64,000 bases of DNA from Nepenthes gracilis (Eukaryota > Streptophyta > Magnoliopsida > Caryophyllales > Nepenthaceae), in the NCBI GenBank assembly GCA_033239525.1, contig BSYO01000024.1:1116001-1180000 (forward strand), in the 5' to 3' direction. The notes beneath the pieces are model-generated. The model was not told the DNA's origin. It saw only the letters and a program-made list of their open reading frames with translations, and searched no databases. Of this stretch, positions 22,800 through 35,494 are shown one piece after another (within the stretch, counting starts at the first letter, position 1; each line of letters opens with the position of its first letter). Made by a program: the position numbers and the translations under genes.

Positions 22800-24588
22800 C
22801 CTGTGTCGGCTTGTTTAAAAGTGAAAATTATACCACCAATTTTTTTTTAATGCGGTGGAATTCCAATTTTATTTTAAAAATAATTTTTACTAAAATAATA
22901 ATTTTAATATTTAATTATTTTATATGTTAAAAATTACTAATTTCAAACACTAAAATATTAATTATTTTTACTCTCTCACTTCTTCTTTTTTACATAAAAA
23001 TAATAATTTTTATATAAATAAATATATAAATAGATATATAAATAATATTAATTTTTTAATATGTATTATTTATACTTAAATACTATATTACTTGAAGGAC
23101 TGTCTCCCCCCTTAAAATCGCCATAAGACTTGTCCCTTTGTAGGTTGAATTACTTCTATTAGCATCTAAAACAGTTTATAGTTAAAGAGTAAGATAAAAT
23201 AAGGAAAATAATATTTAAAAAATACATATATTTTAATTTATCTTTCCCTTTGATTTAAGTCATAATGGCTCCAAAGCATTAGGTGGGTTCGTGCCCCGTG
23301 AACCTTTTGTAGACAAGGCCAATGTAAGAGTATAAAGTTAAAATAATATTTAAATTTGTTAGGCGTATTTTTGTTGGCATATTCTGTGATTATATCGGGT
23401 CGTTTATTGATAAATATTTTATATTGTCCGAAATATCTGTATCTGTTATACGTCCGATGATAGTCGAAATAACTCTCACAGTACTTGCTCTGACCTCACG
23501 TCCAGACTTCACTCAAGGTATGATTTTCAGAAAGTCAATGCTTGATGAATGCTTGAAGCGCGATCGAGGCGCAATTTTCAAAATGTGCATGCTCGATGCA
23601 TGTTTGAGGCATGATTGATAACAATTTTCAAAAATGTGAGCACTCAATACATGCCTATTGTGTGCTAGAGCGCTCGAGCATGTTCCCAATCAAACCCTGG
23701 GCACGCCCGCCAAGCGCTCTATTTGAGCTCGAGCGCTGATTGGCACATGTCTCTAACGCTCATATTTTTAAATGTTGGTTCTAGATCTTTTTATGTATTT
23801 GTCGCCTCCTTCTTCTTGATGACAACTTTCTAACCTAATTCTCACGGTTGCACTGTGTATAACTTCACCTTTTAAGCTTCAATTTGTGCCAAATAGAGAA
23901 AACTCTTGTTTGATTTTAGTGCTATAATTTTAAAGTTTTTTTCTCTTTATCATTTGTTTGATTATACTTTTTTTAGCCTGTTAACCATCGTGGGAGATGT
24001 GGGTGACATGGAAACCGGATTCCAGTGGTGTAGAGTGATTCGACGGTTTGTGAAGAAAATTTGACAAGAATATCGGAATGAGTTTGATTTCGTTGCTGCA
24101 GGTAAAATCAAAGAGCTTCTCAGTAGAAGTCACAAGATGTGAATAAATCGGTTAGGTTAGCACATCTATACTACTCGATTTGTAAGTTGACTTTTGTTGT
24201 ACACATCTTTCATTGCCGTTAAAATCCGGAGGATTTTACTCAATAGCATGGTTATCAAAATTTCCATTCACCATAAAAATTATCTTTTTTTATTGTTACA
24301 CATTGCTTTATATTATATACTTTTTATTGATTATATCATCTAGATTCAAATATATTTTACATGTATTGTATATTTTTATATTTACTTATTCCGTAATTTA
24401 TTAACGGGACGAAACTATTTGTGTTTTGGAATGTATAGTCCTTTTCAAATTTTAATATTTTATTTTTAGTTTTTATATTTTTAAAATAACCATAAATTAT
24501 ATATGAGATAATAAAGTTTAATATTTATGATAATTTATTATTTTTATTGAGGATTTCTTGATGGGGTGTGAGCTCCTATGTCTCTGTT
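22800..24588. other. Intergenic stretch with a short tandem repeat
   Basis: AT-rich, no gene. At 23,521-23,690 a unit of about 50 bp repeats roughly three times (TGCTTGATGAATGCTTGA, TGCTCGATGCATGTTTGA, GCACTCAATACATG), each followed by CAATTTTCAAAA or similar. The surrounding GC-richer block (23,480-23,770) is probably part of an old transposon. Confidence 0.45.
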
Positions 24589-24958
24589 TGATGGGTCTCT
24601 TACCTATGGATCGTCCCGGATGTCAAAGCCCATAGTAAAAAAATTGTCTAAAAATTTTAACCTAGGAAGAGGGTACACAAGTAGAAAGGACAGGTTCAAG
24701 ATCCAAATAATATCCCAACTAGTACAGTCGGCCAAAATAACTTTGTCGGCCCAATCAGGACGGCCAACGATTTTCTTCCCGTATACTGAAAAAAATTATT
24801 ATAATCGGTCAAAATAGCCTGTCAAATATTTCAAGAATATCCGTTCACGTTCACATGATCGTTTCCAAAATGACAACGGTAGCCAGGCGGATCTCTTCCT
24901 CAAATGCCAAACGTCAAGTCATCAAGACGCCAAGCAGTATAAGAGGCACAACCCTGAC
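24589..24958 (+). mobile_element. Truncated Tat-type LTR, interrupted by the next element
   Basis: Starts TGATGGGTCTC and aligns with the LTR at 36,719 (TGATGGGTCCGTC; shared AGATGTCAAAG/AGATGTCAAGG, AGGTTCAAGATCC, AAATTATTATAAT/AAATTTATCATAA, TCACACGATCG-type blocks). It stops abruptly where the 10.5-kb element begins. The rest of this LTR is not clearly recognisable beyond 35,494. Confidence 0.6.
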
Positions 24959-25159
24959 TGTAATATCTCTAATAATTTTATTTGATTTAATTAAGTTTAT
25001 TTATTTATTTTTTGATAATTTGAGTGTGATAAAAAAATTAATCAAGTATTATAAAAATTTTGGAGAATTTTTAAAATTATTTGGCCGGCGCCAGGGGTGC
25101 GCCCATTCAATCGCCCGAGTATTGATTTGAGTTTTGGAATATATGTATATGTATACATG

Positions 25160-25205
<46 letters not shown>

Positions 25206-27244
25206 GCAAAAAGGAAAAACAAAAAGGGGATTCGGGGAGGGTCTCACAGGAGAAAAGAATGAAAGGGCTTCGGGTAGAGAGAAAGGGGGAGGGAGAAGAG
25301 AGAGAAATGGGTAAACAAAGGCTTTCGGATTCGATTTTTACTTTAAACTAGTTGAAAAAGTTATAGATCGGATCGAGACAAGTACTCTCACATCCTTTTT
25401 ATTCTCTTTTTTTTATTTTTATTTATTTTCTCTTGAATATTTTCGTTTCATTACCCACTTAAATTATGAAAAATGTGTAACACATAACCCTAGTATAATT
25501 TATTTATTATTTTGTACTCGATTTCCCTGCCGATTTGCCGACCCGTGCCCAGCTCTTGTGAGGTCCCGTATCCATTTTAATTCAGGCTCTATGTATAAAT
25601 TGCCCTTAATTATGTGTTATCCATATCCTAATTTTACATATATATTGGTTGGGGCTCGATTTCTCAATAATCAACCCGTTCAGCGTGTTCAGAGGCCCTA
25701 AATCGAGCTGTTACTATTTACCTAAGATTAAATATAAATTTTATATATTTTCATTGTAATTAATTGTTATATAAATTATATTTAATTGTAAATATTTAAT
25801 TGTAAACTCCACAAAAATATACTTGTGTTCTGTATGTGAATGAAATGTAGTCCGGAGGTCTCAAATGTTATAATTATTTATCGCTGATAAGAATTTTTAA
25901 CCTTCTCTCTGCCTAATGATGTTCATGCATTTAAATTGAGTTACAAAAAGGCTTAAATTTGAAAGAATGATGAAAATCATTAAAGCATTTGGAGGAAAAT
26001 CCACGAATCATTATATGTTGAATTGTTCTCCCGGATGGAGAACATTACAGTAAAAGAAGAATGGTTGACTTTTCCTCAAAAAAATAAGAAATCATGAAAT
26101 TATGAATATAGAATTATGTTACGAAGGATAGAATCTCCTGGCATGCCATTGAGATCATAGTGGAAACTCAATGATTACCCTGGTTGCGTATCCTCGTCAC
26201 GTATTTGAGTGGGTAATATCCTTGACAAACCTTAGGATACTACTGCAGAAGAATGGGAATTATTTCTGGACCGCGGGAGGTTTGGATAACGTTTTATTGA
26301 TCCTGTATACTGGGTGATAGGTTTACCATTATGCCATGTGCTGTCCAGCCTATCCATAGCCAATATATGTGAATGGCCCGCCCCTCTGGGTCGAAAATAA
26401 GAATTCACAGCCTTAAATCATGTGGAGTATCGTGATACTTTTATCGTTCTCTCGCACCTTTAGCTAATAGGGTTTATTGGCTCTAATCCGTAAATATAAT
26501 TAATTATGCATAATTTATTTTCCAAATAAAAGAATAAGAATAAAGCGTGAAAAGTTAATTATATCCCAAAGGTATAATTGATTCATGTCTCACGTTTACA
26601 CATCATCGTATTATTTGTATATTTTCCCCTCCTGCTACGTGATGCTTATATTGCTTACTGCTTTGATTATATTACATTTGTTGGGCTTTTAACTCATCAT
26701 TACTTCTCATTATCTTCAGATTTATCACAGATTTATTAATCGTGATGGGACAGTTTAGAGATTCGAAGTGGACTAGGCTTGAAGTTGGAAGATTATATTG
26801 AAAATTTATAATTTATAGTTTTATTTATATTATGAAAAAAATTATATATATATTTATATTTATATTTCAGTTGGGAATCTTAATAAATATTGCTTATATA
26901 ACTAATGACTAGATAGTTTAGCTTCTGCTATTGTTTGGATTCATTATACTTCCACAGGTTATTGTGATTTCTAATAGGTACCTAGTGGCATTGCTATTTG
27001 ACCAATATTGTATTCAGATATACAGCATTTGAGCCACGAATTATGTGGCGATGGGATCTTGTGTGGTTGTTGTGGTTGTCAGAATGTTGGAATTTGTAAC
27101 GGATGGATTTTCAGATTGTGTTGAAGTTGTTTAAGATAGATTTTTATTATTGTACAGGATATTCAATAGGTTTTATTTTTGGTCGACATTCATATTACAT
27201 AAGAAACTCTACCAGATCTTTGACAGAAAATATAGTACGTCATA
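24959..27244 (+). repeat. LTR 1
   Basis: Aligns along its length with LTR 3 and over its first 1.75 kb with LTR 2. Contains an ATA microsatellite, then a purine-rich block (GAGAGAAAGGGGGAGGGAGA) at about 25,280, and CGTTTACACATCATCGTATT-type sequence at about 26,600. Short ORFs in it, such as 25,097-25,351, are repeat-derived. Confidence 0.75.
25160..25205. repeat. (ATA)n microsatellite in LTR 1
   Basis: About 15 ATA/AAT units without interruption. LTR 2 has a shorter, interrupted version at 30,897-30,920. LTR 3 keeps only scattered AAT units at about 33,466-33,500. Confidence 0.95.
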
Positions 27245-27260
27245 GTTGGTATTAGACGAA
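27245..27260 (+). other. Primer-binding site, initiator-Met tRNA type (mutated)
   Basis: GTTGGTATTAGACGAAA starts directly after LTR 1. The usual plant sequence is TGGTATCAGAGC; here two or three bases differ. Fits a Ty3/gypsy or Copia element; the rest of the structure favours gypsy. Confidence 0.6.
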
Positions 27261-30200
27261 AAGAAATACTTTAGGTTTAATTTGAATCATATGCAAAAAT
27301 TTAGGATAGATTAAGATTGATTGAATAAATAGACGTAGCCACAGGACAATTAAATTAGATTGGATAGTTTCAATTATCCTGATTGGCTAGTTTAGGCTAG
27401 AACTAAGATAGAATTAGATAATGAGTTTGATTACCTAGCTTATGCATCATAGTTAGTATCCTAAAAGTGGCCTAACCCATGTTATTTCTATTTCCGAAGG
27501 GTATTAATATTGACTCTTAGATGAGGGTTTACTCGCAGTAGTGGTCAACCGCGAGGTCAAGAAGAGAAGTCGTAGGGAGGCACCATGAGGTTTAAATTTG
27601 ATTGGTTCTGATTTGGTACTTGAATTGATCGGTATCGATTCGAGGCCTAGGTTAATTGGTTTTGGTTTGAGGTTTAGATTTGATCGACTATGAATTGAGG
27701 TCCTTAAACTAGTAAATTGCTAGGAAGAAATTCTCGATTGATGTATCTAGTATAATGGATGAGGTGGAAGTGATGGCTTGAGGTTAGCATAACTTGGAGT
27801 AAATTTTGTTAAGCTTAACGAATCCTAGGATGTCAATTTATAATCAATTTGGAGATACTTAAGTGTCTAAACTTTTGGGTGGCTTGAATCCTATATAGAA
27901 GTTAAGATATGGATCTTGAGGATTAAGATGATGTTGTGGTCATCCAATATTCAGAAGAAGATAAAACAGTCTTACCCCATGTAAGATAGAACGTGAAGTT
28001 AGCGTCGGGCAATTGGCGTGAAAAGCATCATGGGTCTCAAGGATAAAGACATATCGTCAGATATGTTCATGGATACTTTATGGGTGAATGTCTTGTTTCG
28101 GTGAAATTTTAGGAAGCATGTTTCAAGTGCGAATAGTTTGACTGCATAATTAAGGATTGCCCTTATCCCATGGGTCGGACAGTTAAGGAGCCAAGTACCT
28201 TAGATCGAGGTTTCACGGTGATGGCACGAAGTATAGAAGTATCGTTCATCATGGCGGGAGATAAGGTTCTCGGATCTTGATGTTTCGATATATGTATTAC
28301 TTTGGGATCCATAATCCATGTTTTATTTGTGTTTCCAAAACTTATTCGTTTATTTGAGGATCATATACCGTATACTAGTTGTGCTGAGGTCTACAACATT
28401 TTCTTAGGACTGTAAATATGGTTGATTTGGATGAATTGTTTGCCTTGTGGAACTAAGGCTAAATATGATATTGAGGATGTTGTGATTGGTGAGTTGCCAT
28501 GTTAGCTCAAATTGTGGTGGTAGGATATCATACTTTCCATCCAATTGTGAAATTTTGAATATGAAGCATAATTGATGAGCGGCAATAAACTAGTGTCATT
28601 TTGCTTACAAGTTGCCTAAGAAACATAAATGCCAAGTTTAGTTAGCATATAAGATCACACTTGGGCGTCATTTTGTGGTTAATAAGGAGATTAGGCTATA
28701 TAAGTATTTGAGGATAGTTCTTCGAGGATAGGATTAGCCAAATTACCTCCTGATCGTTAAATTGATGGTTTCTATGGAGTTGTGCCAAGATTACCACCAA
28801 ATTTTGAGGACCTTGTATTGAACCAATGAGGCATCAACTGAATATTTTGCTGCGAGGTGCTTCAGTACTTTTAGAATGGCCTAATTGATGAATTCTTAGA
28901 ATTAATAGGGTGTGAGAACCCTATTTACGAATCATATCATAGACAGCAAAAGACGGTTAGCCGTGTGCTTAATTATGAAAGGGATGTAAGTTCGATTAAG
29001 GTGAAGTATTATGTCGGGCATGTGGTTTCTTTGATAGCATGAACTTAGAGTTTGAAGTAATGGCTAATTTAGGAAAATTTGATTGTTGTCTTGAAGGTGT
29101 ATAGCTTTCTTGGGTCTAGCTAAAACCGTAAGGGAGATCTGAAAAGTATTTTTCAAGGATTACAGCACCGTGAGGCATTTGGCTTGGAGACGATCAGTAT
29201 CCGTCGAAATGGGTCATGTGATGGTAGCATTCGAGGAATTACGGATTAGACATTGACCTTAGTGTTTTGGTTGACCCCTAATGGGTCTAGTAAGTTACGG
29301 TAGAATATAATCCTTTTAAGGAAACTCTAGGATTGTATATCCCTTGACTTGTATGGGTGGTTGCCCTGAGCTAAGAGGATGTAAAGCCTATAACCAGAAT
29401 TACTTCACCCATAGCTCGGATTCGGCCATTAAAGTCCTTGCTTTGCAGATTTATAGGGTTACTTATAGAGATAGTTATAGCCTAATGAACCTTGTGGACT
29501 GAGTGGTCCTCTCGCAGAAAGAGATGGCCATGCAACAATATAAGCTGATAGATTGCTTGAGGACAGTAATGGTGGGTTTTGATGTCAGTCTCGAAGGGTC
29601 GATCAAGTAATAGTATAGATTAGTGATGTTGTTAGAGGAGTTTTGCTTATGAGGTGCATCATCAGTTAAGACAAAATTATTGTCGATAATTGGATGTCGG
29701 AAAGCTTCAGATTGCGTATGTCTTGATACATCATAAGAGTCATTGTACAGTGAATCTTCAGTAGCTCCTAATATCTAAGCAAAGGGGTACTCTGCCTTGG
29801 GTTTTAGATTGGAGAGTTGCCTCCTGCATAATAAGGATATGGAATCATGTGATAAAAAGCCCTCATTGTTTCGATTTTGAGGATGTTAAGGACGGCAAGA
29901 ATTAGGAGTACAATTTAGATATTGTGTAATTGGTAGATTAGGATAACCCATTCATCGTGAATTTGGGTGATACAATCGGAATGCATAGGTTGGCTTGTTG
30001 GTATGCCAACTAAATGATAAGTTTGGTGAGTATTTGAGTTCGAGATTTTTGGGTAATTGCTTCAATTGCGTTACCTGGGTTGATTATAATCTAGCGATTT
30101 TAGACCCTATTTTAGTTGTTTTGATGTCCTTAGGATTTTATTTAGGTTACAGCTGTAAGGAAATCTAGGAGTTTGATTTGAATTAGTGGTCATGAGTTGT

Positions 30201-30715
30201 AAGAGGATTCTTAGTATCCTGATAAATGGTTGATCAGAGTAGCAAGTAAAAGTATGTGGGCCCTTGTCTCAAAATTTTAGAATGGGGTTAAGGTTCTAAG
30301 TGGATGATCCTTCTCGAGGCATAGGAGGTATCGTGATGAGAGCCTGTTGGTTCATTTGAGATTTTGTATTAAATCGGAGAGGTAGTCAACAATTAGCCCT
30401 GCTTTAAAATTTGGGTAAATTATCGTAATGTCCCACATGTACCAATAATTGAGGAAGTAGGTTTATGATCGAGTTTAACCAGTGTGGGAGATTAGAGATT
30501 CTGTTATAATAAGGTTTTAATTATGATTTTAAATAAAAGGTATTAGACGCTGAGGATCAGCATGATTTGAATGATTAAGGTTCGTTAGAAATAATTGTCT
30601 CTTTAAGAAAGTAATTTGAAAGTTAGAGATGAAATCTGGAAGCACTATCCCCCCTATTGTCAAGTTTTGAAGTTCGTTAAATTTCAAAGACAAAATTTTT
30701 ATAAGTGGGGAAAAA
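27261..30715 (+). pseudogene. Decayed gag-pol interior
   Basis: No frame stays open beyond a few dozen codons. At 28,119-28,163 a mutated zinc knuckle reads C-F-K-C-E-stop-F-D-C-I-I-K-D-C-P, the C-x2-C-x4-H-x4-C spacing of a gag knuckle with the His changed to Cys and an internal stop. Near 28,790 'PRLPPNFEDL' is reminiscent of the LPPxR/E segment before reverse transcriptase. Beyond that I cannot place domains. Confidence 0.5.
30703..30715 (+). other. Polypurine tract before LTR 2
   Basis: AAGTGGGGAAAAA, directly before the LTR 2 start. The equivalent AAGTGGGGGAGGA at 33,292-33,304 precedes LTR 3. Confidence 0.6.
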
Positions 30716-32470
30716 TATAATATCTCAAATACTTTTATTCGATTTATTTTTGGATAATTTGGGTGTAATAAACCATTAATTAAATACTATAAATATTTTG
30801 GAGAATTTTTAAAATTGTTGGGCCGGCTCTCGTGATGTGTCCGTTAGATCTTCCGAGTATCGATTTGAGTTTTTGGATTAAAAGAATACAAAATATAAAT
30901 AATAATAATAATAATAACAAAAATAATAGCAAAAGGGGAAAACAACAACGATATTCGAGGAGGGTTTCACAGGGGAAAAGAATGAAAGGGCTTTGGGTAG
31001 AGAGAGAGAGAGGCAGGAAAAAGAGAGAGAAACAGGCAAATGACGGCTCTCGGATTTGATTTCGATTTCGAGCTAGTTGGAGAAGTTATAAATCGGTCAA
31101 GATAACTGCTCCCATATTCTTTTTATTCTCTTTTTCGATTTTTATTCATTATTTCTAGGGTATTTTCACTCCAATACCCACCCAAATCATGAAAAATGTG
31201 TTACCCATGAATTTAATATAATTTATTTATTATTTGATACTCGATTTCCCTGTCGATTCATCCAGCCAAACCCTAGACCCTCACCCAGCTCCCGTGAGGT
31301 CCCGTAATAGTTCCAATTCAAGCTCTATACATAAATTGTCCTTAATTATGTGTTATCCATATCCTAATTGTGCATATACATCGATTGGGTGCTCGATTTT
31401 CAAAAAAAGGACCCATTCGGCGCGTTCGGAGACCCTAAATTGGCCTTGTTACTGTTCACCCGAGATTAAATATAAATTTTGCATGTTTCCATTGTAATTA
31501 ATTGTTATATAAACTATATCTAATTATACATGTTTAATTGTAAGTTTCGAAAAAATATACTTGTGTTCCGTATGTGAATGAAATATGGTCCGGAGGACTC
31601 CAATGTTATAAGTATCTATCCGCGATAAGGATTTCTAACCTTCTCGATGCCTAATGATGTTCATGCATGTAAATTGAGTCATGAAAAGATTTAAATTCGA
31701 AAAAAAATAAAAATTATTAAAGCATTCAGTGGGAAATCCACGAATCGTTATATATTGAATTGTTCTCCTGGATGGAGCAAATTGCAATGAAAGAAGCATG
31801 GTCGACCTTCCTTCAAATGAATAAAAAATCATAAAATTAGGACAATAAAATTATATTACGAAGGGTAGAATCCCCCGACATGCCATTGAGATCATAGTAA
31901 AAACTCATGGATTACCCTGACTGCATATCCTGGCCGCGTATTTGAGCTGGTGATATCCTTGGCAAGTCTTAGGATATTATTATAGAAGAACGATGACTGC
32001 TTTTGGACCACAAGAGGTTAGGGTAACATTTTATTGACTTTGTATACCAGTGATAGGTATATCGCTATGTCACGTGGTGTCCAACCTATCCATAGATAAT
32101 ATATATGAATGGCCCCCCTCTAGGTCGATAATAAGAGCTCACGGTCTTAAATCATGTGGAGTATCATGATCTTTTTTTTGTTCTCCCTCACTTTTAGCTA
32201 GTAAGGTTTATTGGCTCTGATCAGTAAATATAAGTGATTATGCATACTTTATATCCCAAAGAGAAAAAGAAAAATAAAACGTAAAATGTTTATTATGTCC
32301 CAAACACATAATTGATTCATGTCTCACGTTTACGCATCCTCATATTATTCGTATATTTTTCCCTCTTGCTACATGTTGCTTACATTGCTTACTATCTTAA
32401 TTATATTTTATTTGTTGGGTTTTTAACTCATCATTGCTTCTCATTGTCTCCTGATTTAGCACATGTTTGT
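30716..32470 (+). repeat. LTR 2, truncated at its 3' end
   Basis: Starts TATAATATCTC (second base mutated from TG). Follows LTR 1 up to about position 1,750 (GGGTTTTTAACTCATCATT at 32,416), then passes into interior sequence without the last about 500 bp of the LTR. Confidence 0.65.
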
Positions 32471-32479
32471 CTATCTCAA

Positions 32480-33304
32480 TAAGGATATGGAATCATGAGA
32501 TTCAAAGTGAACTCATTGTTTGAAGTTGGAAGATGTTAGGACGGCAAGAATTAGGAGTACAATTTAGATATATGTCAAAATAAAATCAATAATATATTCA
32601 TCATTAATTTGGGTAACCCAACCCGAATGCACAAGGTTGACTTGTTAGTATGCCAACAAAGCGATAAAGTTTGGTGAGTATTTCAGTTCAAGATAAATTG
32701 CTTCAAACACAATATACGGGTTGATCCAAATCTAGAGATTTTGGACCCTATTCAACATTACAACAACTCATTTTATTTAGGCGATACAACTAAAGGAAAT
32801 TAACATAACGATTTGCGATAGTTTCAAACATAGGGGATTATATATGGATAAAGGTTATCGGCCATAGACAAAACTATAATATATCCTTGAGATTAAAAAT
32901 ATAACTAAAATGGGGTTAAGGTTCCAAGTGGATGATCCTTCTCGAGGCATTAGATAAAGATCTAAACTCTTCAAGCATATTGTATTAAATCGAAGAGGTG
33001 GATAAAATTAGGCCTAAAATTTGAGTTTAGAGCTCAATGTATCATTATATAAAGTAGGTTTATGATCAGTTTAACCATTGCGGAGATTAGAGATTGTCTT
33101 ATAATAAGGTAAAACAAAACATCATGGATTTTAAATAAAAGTATTAAATGTTGAGGAAATCATCGTAAAGTATTAAATGATAAAGGTTCGGGAAATAATT
33201 GTAATAAATAACAATTTGAAATTTTAGAGATGATATCATATTATATCCCCCTGTTGTGTGGTTCGTTAAATTTTGAAAATAAAATTTTTATAAGTGGGGG
33301 AGGA
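32480..33304 (+). repeat. Second copy of the interior's 3' end, including polypurine tract
   Basis: Corresponds to about 29,830-30,715 (shared AATAAGGATATGGAATCATG, GACGGCAAGAATTAGGAGTA, GGGGTTAAGGTTC, AGTGGATGATCCTTCTCGAG). Several blocks between the shared islands are replaced by AT-rich sequence with no counterpart. Confidence 0.65.
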
Positions 33305-35494
33305 TGTAATATCTCGGATATAAATCTCATTTAATTTAGAAATCGAGGTATGATAAACCATTAATAAAAACATAAATAAAAATATTTTGGAGAATTTTAT
33401 AAAATTATTGGGCACGCGGGATGTACATTTCTATCTCCCATCCATGGGCCAAACCACGTGTCTCAAATAATAATACCAATAAAATACATAATAATAAGAT
33501 ACAAAATATAACAAAAACAATAGCAGAAGGGAAAAACAAAAATGATGCCAAGGGTTTCACGGGAGAAAAGAAGGGTTACCATCGGGTAGAGTAACGAACG
33601 GCTAAATCGAGAAATGGGCAAATGAAGGCTCAATTTGATTTGGACATCCAATTAGTTATCTCCCATAGATTATGAACTTACTCACTATGTTTTATATTCT
33701 CGATTTTGATTGCAATTCATTTTTTATTTATACATTATTCGATCCGAATATATTAGAAAAATCAATTTCTTACGAACTTAATATAATTAAATTTATTATT
33801 GATAGGTCAACTACTAAATATCTCAACCTTCTTTCAAACCCTAGAGCCCATCATAGCTCCCGTCATGGTCCGTAACTAAGCCTCCAATGAAGCGCGGTAC
33901 ATAAATTGTCTTTAATTATATGTTATAAATGACCTAATTGTGCATCGGACCTCCATGATTTTGTAGTGATCGATTTTTCAAAATTGAGGCCCATTTGGTT
34001 CCACAATATTGGATACCCAAATATACATATATATCTTTGTCAGTGTCAAAACCCTCCAAATTATAAAACCAATGCAAAATCATTATAATTAATTGTTATA
34101 AAAGTATATCTAATTATACATATTTTATAAATTTGAGGTATACAAAATATGCTTGCATTCCATGTATGTTAGTAAAATCTCTCATAGTTGTCAAAATATA
34201 TCAAAAATTTTAAATCGATGCCTAAGATGTTCATGCTAGTAAATTGAGTTATGATAAGATTTAAATCTGAAAGAAAGATGAAAATTATTAAAGCATTCAA
34301 TGGGCCTTTCTCTCTGTTATATGTTGACTTGTTCTCTCTCCTTGAGCGTGCCCTTAAAGAAGTATGGTGGACCTTCCCTCAAATGAATAAAAAATCATGA
34401 AATTAGGACAATGAAATTATGTTACGAAGGGTAGACTTGCCCCGACATGCCATTGAGCCTCAAGAACTACCCAATCTATGCCGGCGCGTTATCGCCGCCT
34501 TCTCCTTGGGTGATATCCGCCGCAAGATCTCCTATTATTGCATCCAAACGATAAAGTCCCACGACCACGAGAGGTTATGGTAGCGTTTTACCCGTAACCC
34601 GTCGTGATAGGCATATCGCCACCTCCTTCCTTCCCCCTCTCCATGGACAATTCTTCTCTTCTTCTTCGATAATAAGAGCTCACGAGTCTTAAACCCATGT
34701 CTCTCCTCTTCATGATCTTTTCTCTTTCTCCCATTCTTTTCTTTAAGGTTTAATAATAACGATCCATAAATAATATAATTATTATAATTTATATCCCAAA
34801 GAGAAAAAGAATTATATATACTTTTCTTTATTATGTCCCAAGGCAAAATTGATAATGTCTCACGTTTACGCATCCTCATATTATTCGTATATTTTTCAAT
34901 CATTCTTCACATTTTTACAATATTTTAATTTATTATTTGTACCATGGGTTTTAAATATCTTTACTTCTCAATAAATATAAAAATAATCCAAATGTTTGTC
35001 AATCTTAATAGGATATTATAATTTGAAGTGAACTACTTACTTGGAAATTTATAGTTTTATTTATGTTATGAGAAAAATTGTATGTATGTATATATTTTAT
35101 ATATATATATTTATTTATTTAATTCGGAATCTTAATGTATATTGTTCATATAATTGATGACTAGATAGTTCAGCTTTCGCTGTTGTTTGAATTTATTATA
35201 CTACCACAAGTTATTATGATTTGTAAAGGTACCTAGTGGTATATCTATTTGGCTAATATTGTATTTAGATATATAGTATTGGAGTTACAAATTATGTGGC
35301 AATGGGATCCTGTGTGGTTGTTGTGATTGTTAGGATGTTAGAGTTTGTATCGGATGGGTTTTGGGTTGTGTCGGAGTTATTTTAGATAGATTTTTATTAT
35401 TGTACAAGAGATTCAATAGATTTTGTATTTGGTTAGCGTCCGTATTTCAGAGAAAACTCTATTAGATTTTCGACAGAAAATACGGTATGTCACA
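33305..35494 (+). repeat. LTR 3
   Basis: Starts TGTAATATCTCGG, ends TATGTCACA. Matches LTR 1 well at both ends (for example AGGTACCTAGTGG at 35,228 and 26,976). The middle (34,310-34,720) contains pyrimidine-rich blocks that replace the expected sequence at about equal length. Confidence 0.65.

Larger units (their letters stand above)
24959..35494 (+). mobile_element. Degenerate Ty3/gypsy retrotransposon with three LTR copies (compound element)
   Basis: Order: LTR 1 (24,959-27,244), interior (27,245-30,715), truncated LTR 2 (30,716 to about 32,470), a second copy of the interior's 3' end (about 32,480-33,304), LTR 3 (33,305-35,494). LTRs begin TGTAATATCTC and end near TGTCACA. A primer-binding site matching initiator-Met tRNA follows LTR 1, and purine tracts (AAGTGGGG-) precede LTR 2 and LTR 3. 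Flanking 5-mers CTGAC and CTAAC differ by one base and may be the target-site duplication. The LTR length of about 2.2 kb is like Tekay/Del chromoviruses, but pol is too decayed to assign. There is no intact ORF, so the copy is dead. LTRs are visibly diverged, meaning an old insertion. Confidence 0.75.

Noticed and set aside
34535..34903. 122-codon minus-strand Lys/Arg-rich frame
   Set aside because: Lies wholly in LTR 3, antisense to the element, in the region with suspected assembly patches.
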